Shown here piece by piece: positions 43,846 to 51,397 of a stretch of 64,000 nt of DNA. The stretch spans positions 611,935-675,934 of the forward strand of contig NZ_JADYWE010000002.1 in the NCBI RefSeq assembly GCF_015864955.1, in the 5' to 3' direction. The notes under the pieces were generated by a model, which worked only from the letters and a program-made list of their open reading frames with translations, searched no databases and was not told the origin of the DNA. A program made the translations under genes and the position numbers. This DNA comes from Salinibacterium sp. NK8237 (GTDB lineage: Bacteria > Actinomycetota > Actinomycetes > Actinomycetales > Microbacteriaceae). Within the stretch, counting starts at the first letter, position 1. Each line of letters opens with the position of its first letter.

Positions 43846-44877
43846 ATGAACACGTCAGCTCCCTCCCCCTTCAGCATCGGCTCAGTAGCCCCCGCCGTCG
43901 TCACTCGCACTGGCGGATCGATTGAGAGCGAGGGAAGCCTGGTCGACGCAGAACTGCCCGTTGACGCACCGACCGGCCGCGACATCCTCGTGGAAGTTGC
44001 TGCAGTTTCGGTCAACCCCGTTGATGTGAAAGTGCGGGCTGGCGGAGAAGTAGCCGATCGTGTTCTCGGCTGGGATGCCTCCGGTGTTGTTGCCGCTGTC
44101 GGCCCCGACGTGACACTGTTCCAGCCGGGCGATGAGGTTTGGTACGCCGGCGACATCACTCGCCCCGGAACCTATTCGCGGATGCACCTGGTCGATGAGC
44201 GCATCGTCGGCCGCAAGCCGTCGAGCCTGAGCCACGCTGAAGCGGCAGCAATGCCGTTGACGACCATCACCGCCTACGAGGCGCTCTTTCACAAGCTCAA
44301 GCTCACGAGCGCCAGCACGGGCACTCTGCTCGTTCTGGGAGCCGCTGGGGGAGTGGGGTCGATCCTCATCCAGCTCGCCAAGGAACTGACCGGCGTGCGC
44401 GTGATCGCCACGGCGTCGCGCGACGAAACCCGAGCCTGGGTCACCGAAATGGGGGCGGATGCTGTGGTCAACCACCGTGGCGACCTCGCGGCCAACGTCG
44501 CCGACGTTGCACCAGAGGGCGTGGACTGGGTCTTCACGTCGCAAACAGGAACGAACCTGCCCGCGATTGTGGAACTACTCAAGCCCTTCGGCGAGATCGT
44601 GGCCATCGACGACGAGGCCGGGCTCGACCTGCTGTCGCTCAAGACAAAGGCGCTCAGCTGGCACTGGGAACTCATGTTCACCCGTTCGGCGCAACACACC
44701 GCCGACATGGTGCTGCAGCACGAACTGCTGGGCGAAGTGGCCGACCTGGTGGATGCCGGACGCATCCGCACCACCCTCACGCACACGTTCAGCCCGCTCG
44801 ACGCCGAGCAACTGCGGGCCGCTCACGCGCTCGTGGAAAGGGGTGGTGCCATCGGCAAGACGGTAGTCGCTGTCTGA
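43846..44877 (+). CDS. Quinone oxidoreductase-like MDR family protein
   Basis: A 343-residue medium-chain dehydrogenase/reductase without the structural-zinc cysteines. AVSVNPVDVKVRAGG and LGWDASGVVAAVG are the N-terminal signature, and VLGAAGGVGSILIQLAKELTG near residue 170 is the NADPH-binding motif A-x-x-G-x-x-G. It is closest to the zeta-crystallin/YogA-like quinone or enone reductases. AAAGGA lies before ATG 43846. Control by the HxlR regulator suggests induction by an electrophile. Confidence 0.9.
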   Translation: MNTSAPSPFSIGSVAPAVVTRTGGSIESEGSLVDAELPVDAPTGRDILVEVAAVSVNPVDVKVRAGGEVADRVLGWDASGVVAAVGPDVTLFQPGDEVWYAGDITRPGTYSRMHLVDERIVGRKPSSLSHAEAAAMPLTTITAYEALFHKLKLTSASTGTLLVLGAAGGVGSILIQLAKELTGVRVIATASRDETRAWVTEMGADAVVNHRGDLAANVADVAPEGVDWVFTSQTGTNLPAIVELLKPFGEIVAIDDEAGLDLLSLKTKALSWHWELMFTRSAQHTADMVLQHELLGEVADLVDAGRIRTTLTHTFSPLDAEQLRAAHALVERGGAIGKTVVAV

Positions 44878-44903
44878 GCGAGCACTATGCAGTGTGCTCT
44901 ATT

Positions 44904-44988
44904 TGGTGCGGAAGGCGGGACTTGAACCCGCACGCTCGAAAGCACAGGAACCTAAATCCTGCGTGTATACCAATTTCACCACTCCCGC
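44904..44988 (-). tRNA. tRNA-Leu (anticodon UAG)
   Basis: An 85-base class II tRNA with CCA encoded (44906-44904). The acceptor stem pairs gcgggag with cttccgc. The D-loop is followed by anticodon stem cagga/tcctg closing loop tttaggt, so the anticodon is TAG. The variable arm is long, as in tRNA-Leu, and the T-arm has ggttcaagtcc. Confidence 0.95.
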
Positions 44989-45210
44989 TGGCCGGTCAAT
45001 CTTATCCCGAGATTCGGCTGCCGCGAATCCCCTATGACGTAGCTTCGTTTTTGCTGTGCACGGCCCCGTCGGCCCCGCCATCCTCGTGTTAATGGAGGTG
45101 GAGGGTGTAATTTATGAAGTGTCTTCCCTATGGAGACGACGTCCGCGATTGCGCCTTCCAAGAGCCCTGTGAGCCACAGCTAGCGCATCGCACGAAGCAA
45201 GGAGAGCGAC
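44989..45210. other. Gap before the oxygenase with a small overlapping ORF
   Basis: The 222-base gap holds the tRNA promoter region on the minus strand. On the plus strand, GGAGG precedes an ATG at 45114 that opens a 64-residue frame reaching 45308. This frame overlaps the oxygenase start in another register and encodes an unremarkable Cys/His/Arg-rich peptide. It may be a translated leader but is unproven. Confidence 0.3.
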
Positions 45211-46197
45211 ATTACCGTTCACGAGCTCCAATCGAGCCTGTTCACCCTCGACTCGGCCACTGCCGAAGCGATCCGTACCGCTGCCGAGCGCATTACTGCG
45301 CACCCTAATGAGAACCCGGATGACTTCGGTCGCCAGGCTCTCGCTGCAGCGTTCAGTTTGCCTGAAGAGGTCCGTGCGGCTGTTTTGAATTTTGCTGAAG
45401 TCGGTTCTGACGCCGGCATCATGGTTGTGCGCGGTCTGTATGTCGACGAAGACCTCACAGACACCCCTCTGGACAACAAGAGCGGCCTGGGCGCCGGCAC
45501 TATCTTCGCGAAAGAAATGGGCATGCTTGCTCACCTCCTCGGCAGCATGGTTGCCTACGAGGCTGAGGGCAACGGCCACCTCATCCAAGACATGGTCCCC
45601 AACCCGAAGCTCGCGGTAACCCAGCAGTCGCAGGGTTCGAAGGTGGAGCTCGAAGCTCACACCGAGCAGTGCTTCTCTGACTTCAAGCCTGACTACGTGA
45701 TCCTCGGTGCCCTTCGCGGCGATGAAAACGCCAAGACCTACGCTTTCTCTGGTCGCAAGCTGGTTGCCCAGATGACTCCAGAAGAGGTTGCCAAGCTGCG
45801 CCAGCCGCTGTGGGCAACCACGATCGACGAGTCGTTCCAGCCGTACATTCCTCACCCGGATGCCGTTCGTGGCCCGTTCCCGATCATCACCGGTCCAGAG
45901 GACGACCCGTACATCCTCGTTGACCAGGACCTCATGCACGGCATCACCGCTGAAGCTCAGCGTCTGCTCGGCAAGGTCGTCGAGACCTACATTGAGCACC
46001 GCGACGCCCACGTGCTGCAGCCGGGCGACCTGCTGATGCTCGACAACCTGCGCGCTATGCACGGTCGTTCGATGTATGCCCCGCGCTTCGATGGCAAAGA
46101 CCGCTTCATTGCGCGTGGCTTCGTCGTGCGCGACCGTCGCAAGCTCTGGCCACAGCTGCTCGAAGACCGCCGCACCCTCGCTGCGGTCCACAGCTAA
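45211..46197 (+). CDS. Fe(II)/2-oxoglutarate oxygenase (clavaminate synthase/TauD-like) with ATT start
   Basis: A 328-residue oxygenase of the arginine/asparagine hydroxylase (VioC, AsnO) and clavaminate synthase group. The iron ligands are H150 and E152 (AHTEQCF) and H284 (RAMHGRS), and RFIARGF holds the 2-oxoglutarate Arg. The frame is open back to a stop at 45181 but has no ATG, GTG or TTG before 45358, which would cut off 49 residues including the expected N-terminal helices. AAGGAG lies exactly 6 bases before ATT 45211, so I call ATT the start. A CTG at 45238 is an alternative. It probably hydroxylates a free or carrier-bound amino acid. Confidence 0.85.
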   Translation: MTVHELQSSLFTLDSATAEAIRTAAERITAHPNENPDDFGRQALAAAFSLPEEVRAAVLNFAEVGSDAGIMVVRGLYVDEDLTDTPLDNKSGLGAGTIFAKEMGMLAHLLGSMVAYEAEGNGHLIQDMVPNPKLAVTQQSQGSKVELEAHTEQCFSDFKPDYVILGALRGDENAKTYAFSGRKLVAQMTPEEVAKLRQPLWATTIDESFQPYIPHPDAVRGPFPIITGPEDDPYILVDQDLMHGITAEAQRLLGKVVETYIEHRDAHVLQPGDLLMLDNLRAMHGRSMYAPRFDGKDRFIARGFVVRDRRKLWPQLLEDRRTLAAVHS

Positions 46198-46216
46198 GAC
46201 GTTCAGCGAAAGCTAG

Positions 46217-47062
46217 CTAGTTCGTTACGACGCGGGTCGTCTGCTCCGGCAGGCGGCCCGCGTTTGTGCGTTTCGGGGTGATGGCGAGGAAGAGCGCGGC
46301 GACGATGCAGAGCTGGCCGAAGATGCCCAGAAGCATGCCGGGGCTTGACGCATCCCCACCTCCGATCGCAAAGGTGTCGGCCAGCCCCATGCCCATGGAG
46401 AAGCCAGCGAACCACTGGAAGAAGATCGCGGTGCTCAGGAGCGCGAGGCTCGCAACGAGCATCCCGCGCAGAGAAATAATGTTGGCAAATATTTGTGACG
46501 TCGTGATGGCGGCGAACACCACTGCCGCGAGGGGCCAGAAGATGGCCCAAATCCACGAAAAGACTTCGGCTTGGAGTTCCCCCGCGGCATCCATCGCTGC
46601 ATAAATTTCATCGAGCGAAAGTTCCGGAACTTTCGCGAGCGGGTTCCACACGTAAATATTTATGATGCCGATCACAACGATGGTAATCATCGCCACAACT
46701 GTGGCTACGCCGATCAATAGTCGGGTTCGTCGTTCCAGCGTTGTATTTTCGGGCACGTCATGAGTGGTTGTCTCGTCGACGTGAGCTCCCGTTTCGTGTG
46801 GTGGCTCAGCGGGCTGGGCAGTGGCGGTGCGCGCACGAATAGAAAACCACGTCATGACGATCCCGAAGATGAGCAGCGCGATCGCGAATACGCCGACCGC
46901 TGCACCGATCACGGTAACCGCGACCGGGAAATCGAGCACGGCGGGAGCTCCGAGGCCATAAAAGCCCCAGAGAAGCTGATTAGCGCCCAGAAGTCCAGCG
47001 CTGAGATAGGCGGCGGTAGCCCACCGCGCGAAATGGGACGCGGGCGACGAAAACGGAGTCAT
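46217..47062 (-). CDS. Uncharacterised membrane protein
   Basis: A 281-residue protein with about seven hydrophobic segments: near residues 15-35, 45-70, 115-140, 170-190, 200-220 and 245-265. A hydrophilic linker at 75-110 (TAQPAEPPHETGAHVDETTTHD) separates the first two from the rest. I do not recognise a family. It is convergent with the oxygenase (19 bases between stops) and stands alone ahead of the DUF2510 gene. Confidence 0.7.
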   Translation of the reverse strand: MTPFSSPASHFARWATAAYLSAGLLGANQLLWGFYGLGAPAVLDFPVAVTVIGAAVGVFAIALLIFGIVMTWFSIRARTATAQPAEPPHETGAHVDETTTHDVPENTTLERRTRLLIGVATVVAMITIVVIGIINIYVWNPLAKVPELSLDEIYAAMDAAGELQAEVFSWIWAIFWPLAAVVFAAITTSQIFANIISLRGMLVASLALLSTAIFFQWFAGFSMGMGLADTFAIGGGDASSPGMLLGIFGQLCIVAALFLAITPKRTNAGRLPEQTTRVVTN

Positions 47063-47103
47063 GCCGACACTCTAAGCCAGCGGCATCCGAAATCAAGGAT
47101 TAT

Positions 47104-47148
47104 TCAGCCGAGGGGTGAGCCGGGCAATATGCCCACCCTCTCGGCTGA
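47104..47148 (-). terminator. Hairpin terminator after the DUF2510 gene
   Basis: Outer arms tcagccgag (47104-47112) and ctcggctga (47140-47148), a middle gggtg/caccc pairing and an inner gggc/gccc stem. It lies 6 bases after the DUF2510 stop on the minus strand. Confidence 0.75.
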
Positions 47149-47153
47149 GATCG

Positions 47154-48110
47154 TTAGCGCTTGTGGCGTCCGCGGAGTCGTGCGAAGAGGCCCTGAGGCG
47201 CCGGCGCTGGTGCCGGAGTGTCAGTTTCGTCTTCGCTGGCACCGGGAAGGATGCGCAGGATGTTCATGAGGCTCAGCGCTGCGAGGAGCGCGTGTGCTGC
47301 AGTGGGCAACGTCTCGGCAATCGCCGAAAGTTCCTTCGCCGAGAGCGGTGCGTGGCTCAGGATCGAGGTCATGCGCAGCTGGTCAGCATCGTGCGGAAGG
47401 TTGGTGATATTCGGCCAGCGACGCAGGCGGTAGCGCGCGCTGTCGGTGAGCCAGGGTGCGGGCGTGTGAGCGTAACCGGTAGTGCCGATCATCCACAGCA
47501 ACGGATTGAGGTCGAAGCCAGCTCCCGTGGGCATAATGACTTCTTCGCGAACGTGGCTACGCACATTGATGCTCACTGGATGCGTCGGGAAGTCGGTGAT
47601 CTCAGCCTTCCACCAGTAGGCGCGCTCGTTCACATCGATCACAAGCATCGGAAAACTGGATGAGGTGATTGCCAGCACGGTTGGCTGCGCACTGCTCGAG
47701 GCGATCTTGATGGCTTCGGCAACTTGTGCCCATTCGGAAACGAGAATCGACTGGTCGAAGTCATCGGTGGACGATTCGCCTGCGAATCCCACGGTGGGGT
47801 CTCCGGCGACGGCCGAGGCAACTGCGTGCTCTGGCAACGGCGCCTCCAGTTCGCGAAGAGTGCTGGCCAAAGTCGGCTCGGGCGTCGTTTCGCGGGAAGT
47901 GGGCGTCGTCGCGGTGGCGGGCTCAATAAAGTTGTCGAGCTCGTCGTCGGCGGGATCGGCGAAGTCGACATCGACAAGCTGGTGCACGAGCGGTGCGCGT
48001 GCGCCAGAGATTTGGTCGGTCCAGGTGTGGTTATCCCACCAGCGCAGCTGGGGGAGGCCAAGCGGGTCGGGGTACCAGCCGGCGGGGATGTTGGTTGCGT
48101 ATGTAGTCAT
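47154..48110 (-). CDS. DUF2510-domain protein of the GTPase cluster
   Basis: A 318-residue protein. The first 40 residues are a DUF2510 domain (IPAGWYPDPLGLPQLRWWDNHTWTD), a short Trp-rich motif common in actinobacterial membrane or cell-surface-associated proteins. A Thr/Pro/Glu-rich linker follows, and the last 190 residues are a folded domain without a motif that I recognise. There is no signal peptide or membrane segment. GGAGG is 9 bases before ATG 48110. It lies downstream of the roadblock and GTPase genes on the same strand and may be an effector of that switch. Confidence 0.8.
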   Translation of the reverse strand: MTTYATNIPAGWYPDPLGLPQLRWWDNHTWTDQISGARAPLVHQLVDVDFADPADDELDNFIEPATATTPTSRETTPEPTLASTLRELEAPLPEHAVASAVAGDPTVGFAGESSTDDFDQSILVSEWAQVAEAIKIASSSAQPTVLAITSSSFPMLVIDVNERAYWWKAEITDFPTHPVSINVRSHVREEVIMPTGAGFDLNPLLWMIGTTGYAHTPAPWLTDSARYRLRRWPNITNLPHDADQLRMTSILSHAPLSAKELSAIAETLPTAAHALLAALSLMNILRILPGASEDETDTPAPAPAPQGLFARLRGRHKR

Positions 48111-48187
48111 CTTCACGCCTCCTGCGTGAATTGGTGTGCGGTGCCGAGGGTGCATCGCGGTTGTGCTTCGGGTAAAGATCCTCGAGT

Positions 48188-48227
48188 CAGAATGTGATCT
48201 GCGGGTTGGGCGGGTGATCACATTCTG
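48188..48227. repeat. Perfect 12-bp inverted repeat upstream of the DUF2510 gene
   Basis: Arms cagaatgtgatc (48188-48199) and gatcacattctg (48216-48227), with a 16-base spacer. It lies about 80-115 bases upstream of the DUF2510 start. There is no T run after either arm, so an operator is more likely than a terminator. Confidence 0.65.
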
Positions 48228-48248
48228 TTCGTAGTTCCTGGTCCTACT

Positions 48249-48360
48249 GCGGGTTTTCGGGTGGTGCTTGCTCAGGTGGTGCTTGCCCAGGAACTGCTTG
48301 CTCAGATGGTGCGGGTATTCGGGTGGTGCTTGCTCAATTAGTGCGGGTTGTCGGGTGGTG
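48249..48360. repeat. Degenerate ~31-bp tandem repeats
   Basis: About four imperfect units spaced near 31 bases apart, with starts near 48249, 48280, 48311 and 48343. The shared core is cgggtggtgcttgctca. They lie between the roadblock stop and the DUF2510 promoter region. On the minus strand one frame reads as Ala/Pro/Glu/Gln repeats but it is broken by stops, so this may be decayed coding sequence. Confidence 0.6.
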
Positions 48361-48762
48361 TTACTTGGCCATGAGGAGGGTCGTGAGCCTTCGCGCGGTT
48401 CGGCGCGCGGCGGTCAATGACCTGCCAATGGTTGCTTTATCGGTGAAAAGGGCTGCGAGCACCAGCGGGTGGCCTTGGACTCGCACTTGCACGACGTGGC
48501 CTTGTTCAGCCGCGACGATCACAAACTCGTTGTCTCCGAGTTGCAATTCTCGAGCGACAGCATCAGCGAGGGCCTGAGTCGAACTGGCCATGCTCGCGAA
48601 TCGATCGCTGTCAAATTCTTTGCCAGCTACTGACACAACGCTGAATCCATCCTCTGTCAGAAGGGATGCGTAGCGGAGCGACGGTGCTAGGTCGCGAAGT
48701 CCGCCCAAGGCGAGTTCGCCTCGGACGATGTATTTAGAGTCAAGGTGGGGAGCGATAGTCAT
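48361..48762 (-). CDS. Roadblock/LC7-domain protein (conservon type)
   Basis: A 133-residue roadblock/LC7 protein. YASLLTEDGFSVVSVAGKEFDSDRFASMASSTQALADAVARELQLGD is the family core, and FVIVAAEQGHVVQVRVQ the following strands. Roadblock proteins are regulators of small Ras-like GTPases such as MglA. In streptomycete conservons, CvnB has this role beside GTPase CvnD. The ATG overlaps the GTPase stop as ATGA, which fits a complex with it. Confidence 0.88.
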   Translation of the reverse strand: MTIAPHLDSKYIVRGELALGGLRDLAPSLRYASLLTEDGFSVVSVAGKEFDSDRFASMASSTQALADAVARELQLGDNEFVIVAAEQGHVVQVRVQGHPLVLAALFTDKATIGRSLTAARRTARRLTTLLMAK

Positions 48763-49343
48763 CGTGTTCTCCGTCCACCGGAACCGGCGCCGATGCTGTC
48801 GGCGACTGCTTGTTTGAGCTCGATGTTGGCGATGAGCGTCATGAGGAGCGTCATCATCTCTTCCTGGGAACGAGCATCCACGGTAAGCACCGGGATCATC
48901 ACGTCAGGCATTTCATCGGCAAGAGCGTTGGCGTATTCCTCGATCAGCGCGCGGGGCACGAGGTCGGCCCGGGTGAGGCCGATGACGATTCCGCCGCGCT
49001 CGTAGAGAGCGAAGAATTCTTTGACGTATTCGATGGCGGTCTCGACAGGGTTGTCGGCATCCGCATTCACCAGCAGCAGTACGCCCTCGGCACGTTCGGC
49101 GAGAATCGTCCACATGAAGTCGAATCGACGTTGGCCGGGAACACCATACAGGCGAACTTTCTCGGCCTCGTTGATGCCGATTTCGCCGTAGTCGAGAGCC
49201 ACCGTGGTGGTGGGCTTGTCAGCAACGCTGCGGTCGCTATTTGCGGCCTCAGTGCTAACGACTTCGATCTCGCTGAGGGCGCGGATAGCGGAGGTCTTGC
49301 CGGCGCCCATTGGCCCGGCAAACAGGATTACGTGCTCTGCCAT
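48759..49343 (-). CDS. Small Ras-like GTPase (CvnD/MglA type)
   Basis: A 194-residue GTPase. The P-loop is GPMGAGKTS (10-18), the switch region runs through ALDYGEIGI and VPGQRRF (G3, with P-G-Q in place of D-x-x-G), and IGLTRADLV is the G4 position with T-R-A-D in place of N-K-x-D. These changes are characteristic of the conservon GTPases. GAGGGA lies before ATG 49343. It is first in the operon with the roadblock and DUF2510 genes. Confidence 0.9.
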   Translation of the reverse strand: MAEHVILFAGPMGAGKTSAIRALSEIEVVSTEAANSDRSVADKPTTTVALDYGEIGINEAEKVRLYGVPGQRRFDFMWTILAERAEGVLLLVNADADNPVETAIEYVKEFFALYERGGIVIGLTRADLVPRALIEEYANALADEMPDVMIPVLTVDARSQEEMMTLLMTLIANIELKQAVADSIGAGSGGRRTR

Positions 49344-49561
49344 CTGATCCCTCCCCCAGGAGTTCGTTCTACGGTTCTTTCTTACTGAAGCATGCAAGCC
49401 CCCGAAGCAGGGTAGTAGACCCCCGTTTGGGTGTCGTTAACAAATGCCCCCATAAATGCTGACCAGAACGTTCTGTCTGTCCCCTCAAGACGTGGCGTGT
49501 TTTCTGGGGAGTCTGGCGATTTTCTAGACCAATTCTGCAGTGGTCTCGACCGCACAGGGGG

Positions 49562-49816
49562 TCATCGAGAGGGGATTTGGGCAGGTTTGCGAGAGCGGAT
49601 TTGTGCCCCGACGATTGCCGCAAGAGCGAGCCCAAACCCGAGTAATTGGAGTGCGCTGAAATGCTCGCCGAGGACGAGCGCGCCGAGTGCTGCGGCGGTG
49701 AGGGGTGAGAGCAAACCGAGCACGGCGAGCGATGAAATCGGCACGATTCGAACTCCCCGAAACCAGAGTGTGTATGCGACGATGCCGCCGACGATTGCGC
49801 GGATTGTTGACCGCAC
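49562..49816 (-). pseudogene. EamA/DMT transporter remnant (C-terminal part)
   Basis: About 80 residues matching only the last three membrane segments of EamA-type transporters (IVAYTLWFRGVRIVPISSLA, then LTAAALGALVLGEHFSALQLLG). A complete member has ten segments and about 290 residues. The upstream coding part is absent, and the frame meets the xylulokinase end within about 55 bases. A deletion is the simplest explanation. Confidence 0.75.
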
Positions 49817-49868
49817 ACGAAATCAGCGGCGAATAGAAACGGTATCGCTGCCGTGAAGGCAGTCTCGC

Positions 49869-51266
49869 TTACACGGCGTAGCGCGCGTACTGCTCCCGAA
49901 TAACCGGGTGGAAGTCGGATGCCGGCTCCGCCACAGTAGTGATAGCCCAGTCGGGGCGTGTGCCGTCGAGCACCCACGCCGCTTGGGCTGCGGCACCCAG
50001 CGCGACATACTCTGCGGGCTCGGGAACCACGACCGGCACTGCAAACACCTGGGACGCGATGGTCGACACTGCGGGGTTTTGGGCGGCGCCGCCAATGAGG
50101 AGGATGCGCTCGGCGGAAACTCCTTGGCGGCCGAGAGCGTCGAGGCCATCCGCGAGTCCGCACAGCAGTCCCTCGATGGCGGCGCGCGCGAGCGACGGGC
50201 GGGTCGTGGAGGCCAGTGTCATTCCGAAGAGGGTTGCTGTGGCATCCGGAAGGTTGGGGGTTCGTTCGCCTTCGAAGTAGGGCTGCAGCACGAGTCCGCT
50301 AGCGCCGGGGGCCGCTTCGAGCGCGAGAATGCCGAGCTCATCGTGGGTGACGCCCAGCAGCGCGGCGGTGCTGTCGAGCACGCGGGCAGCGTTCATGGTG
50401 GCGACGAGGGGCAGGAAAATGCCGCTTGCGTCGGCGAAGCCCGCCACGGTGCCGGTGCTGTCGGGGATCTGGGTTTCGGTAACGGCGAAGACGGTTCCGC
50501 TGGTGCCGATCGAGACGACGACATCGCCTGCTCGTGCGCCCAAGCCGAGTGCTGCTCCGGCGTTGTCGCCGGCGCCGCAGCCAATCTCGATGGCGGTTCC
50601 CGCGACAGTGCCTGCGGATTCACCTGGCGCGACGATGCGGGGCAACACCACACCATCGGTCACGGAACTGCGCCCGAGTGCTGCCGTGAAAACCTCGTCG
50701 TCGTAGGTGTTGGTGACGGAGTTGAAGTAGCCGGTGCCGCTCGCGTCAGAGCGGTCGGTCGTGAGCTGAGTGAGATCGGGGTTGGTGGGGCCGAAGCCGC
50801 GCAAACGCCAGGTCAACCAGTCGTGCGGCAGGCACACCGCGGCGACGCGGGCCGCATTTTCGGGCTCGGCATCGCGCAACCAGCGCAGTTTTGTTGAGGT
50901 GAAGGATGCAACGGGGGCCGAGCCCGTGCGCTCGGCGAGGTCGGGAAATTCGTGCAGGAGGGCGCCGGCTGCGGCCGCAGAGCGTGTGTCATTCCACAGC
51001 AGCGCGGGGCGGATGACGTGGCCGGCGGCATCCAACACCACCATGCCGTGTTGTTGGCCTCCGACCGAGATGGCGGAGACGTCGTCGAGTCCGCCAGCGT
51101 CGGCGATCGCTTCGGTAAGGGCCACCCACCAAGCTTCGGGGTCGACCTCGGTGCCGGTCGGGTGGGAAGCGCGCCCGGTGCGCACGAGGGCGCCGGTGGC
51201 GGCATCCACGATGACAACCTTGCTGGATTGGGTCGAGGAATCAACGCCCGCTACGAGTGTGGTCAT
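49869..51266 (-). CDS. xylB: Xylulokinase
   Basis: A 465-residue FGGY-family sugar kinase. [21 protein letters not shown] is the phosphate-1 motif and [11 protein letters not shown] the adenosine region, with GVDSS and the HGMV substrate element ([10 protein letters not shown]) typical of XylB. It phosphorylates D-xylulose. GGGAG lies before ATG 51266. There is no xylose isomerase beside it, so it acts with genes elsewhere. Confidence 0.92.
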   Translation of the reverse strand: MTTLVAGVDSSTQSSKVVIVDAATGALVRTGRASHPTGTEVDPEAWWVALTEAIADAGGLDDVSAISVGGQQHGMVVLDAAGHVIRPALLWNDTRSAAAAGALLHEFPDLAERTGSAPVASFTSTKLRWLRDAEPENAARVAAVCLPHDWLTWRLRGFGPTNPDLTQLTTDRSDASGTGYFNSVTNTYDDEVFTAALGRSSVTDGVVLPRIVAPGESAGTVAGTAIEIGCGAGDNAGAALGLGARAGDVVVSIGTSGTVFAVTETQIPDSTGTVAGFADASGIFLPLVATMNAARVLDSTAALLGVTHDELGILALEAAPGASGLVLQPYFEGERTPNLPDATATLFGMTLASTTRPSLARAAIEGLLCGLADGLDALGRQGVSAERILLIGGAAQNPAVSTIASQVFAVPVVVPEPAEYVALGAAAQAAWVLDGTRPDWAITTVAEPASDFHPVIREQYARYAV

Positions 51267-51305
51267 GTGGGGGCTCCCGAGAATTGTTGGCGTCATCGAC
51301 AATAA

Positions 51306-51346
51306 GTTTGTTCAAACAACATACGGTGCGCGTGCGTCAACGTCAA
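51306..51346 (-). promoter_or_regulatory. xylB promoter with operator
   Basis: On the minus strand a -35 TTGACG (51346-51341), 17 bases and a -10 TATGTT (51323-51318) are followed at once by the palindrome gtttg-aa-caaac (51317-51306), which covers the start point. This layout suits a ROK/LacI-type xylose repressor. Confidence 0.65.
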
Positions 51347-51397
51347 CCGGTGCCACGGTTGAACAGCGGCCCGTGCCCTTCGAGCTGGGCCAGGGCG

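Noticed and set aside
44880..44899. Possible terminator gagcac/gtgctc after the oxidoreductase
   Set aside because: Only a 6-bp stem. It may serve as one but is not convincing.
45114..45308. A 64-residue ORF with a good GGAGG overlapping the oxygenase start
   Set aside because: Its composition is Arg/Cys/His-rich and unlike neighbouring proteins, and it overlaps the better-supported oxygenase frame. Kept only as a possible leader.
48249..48360. CRISPR array
   Set aside because: The units are short, degenerate and without unique spacers, and no cas genes are present.
51343..51362. Inverted repeat tcaaccg/cggttga after sulP
   Set aside because: A short stem with no T run that partly overlaps the xylB -35 element. 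Not strong enough to call a terminator.
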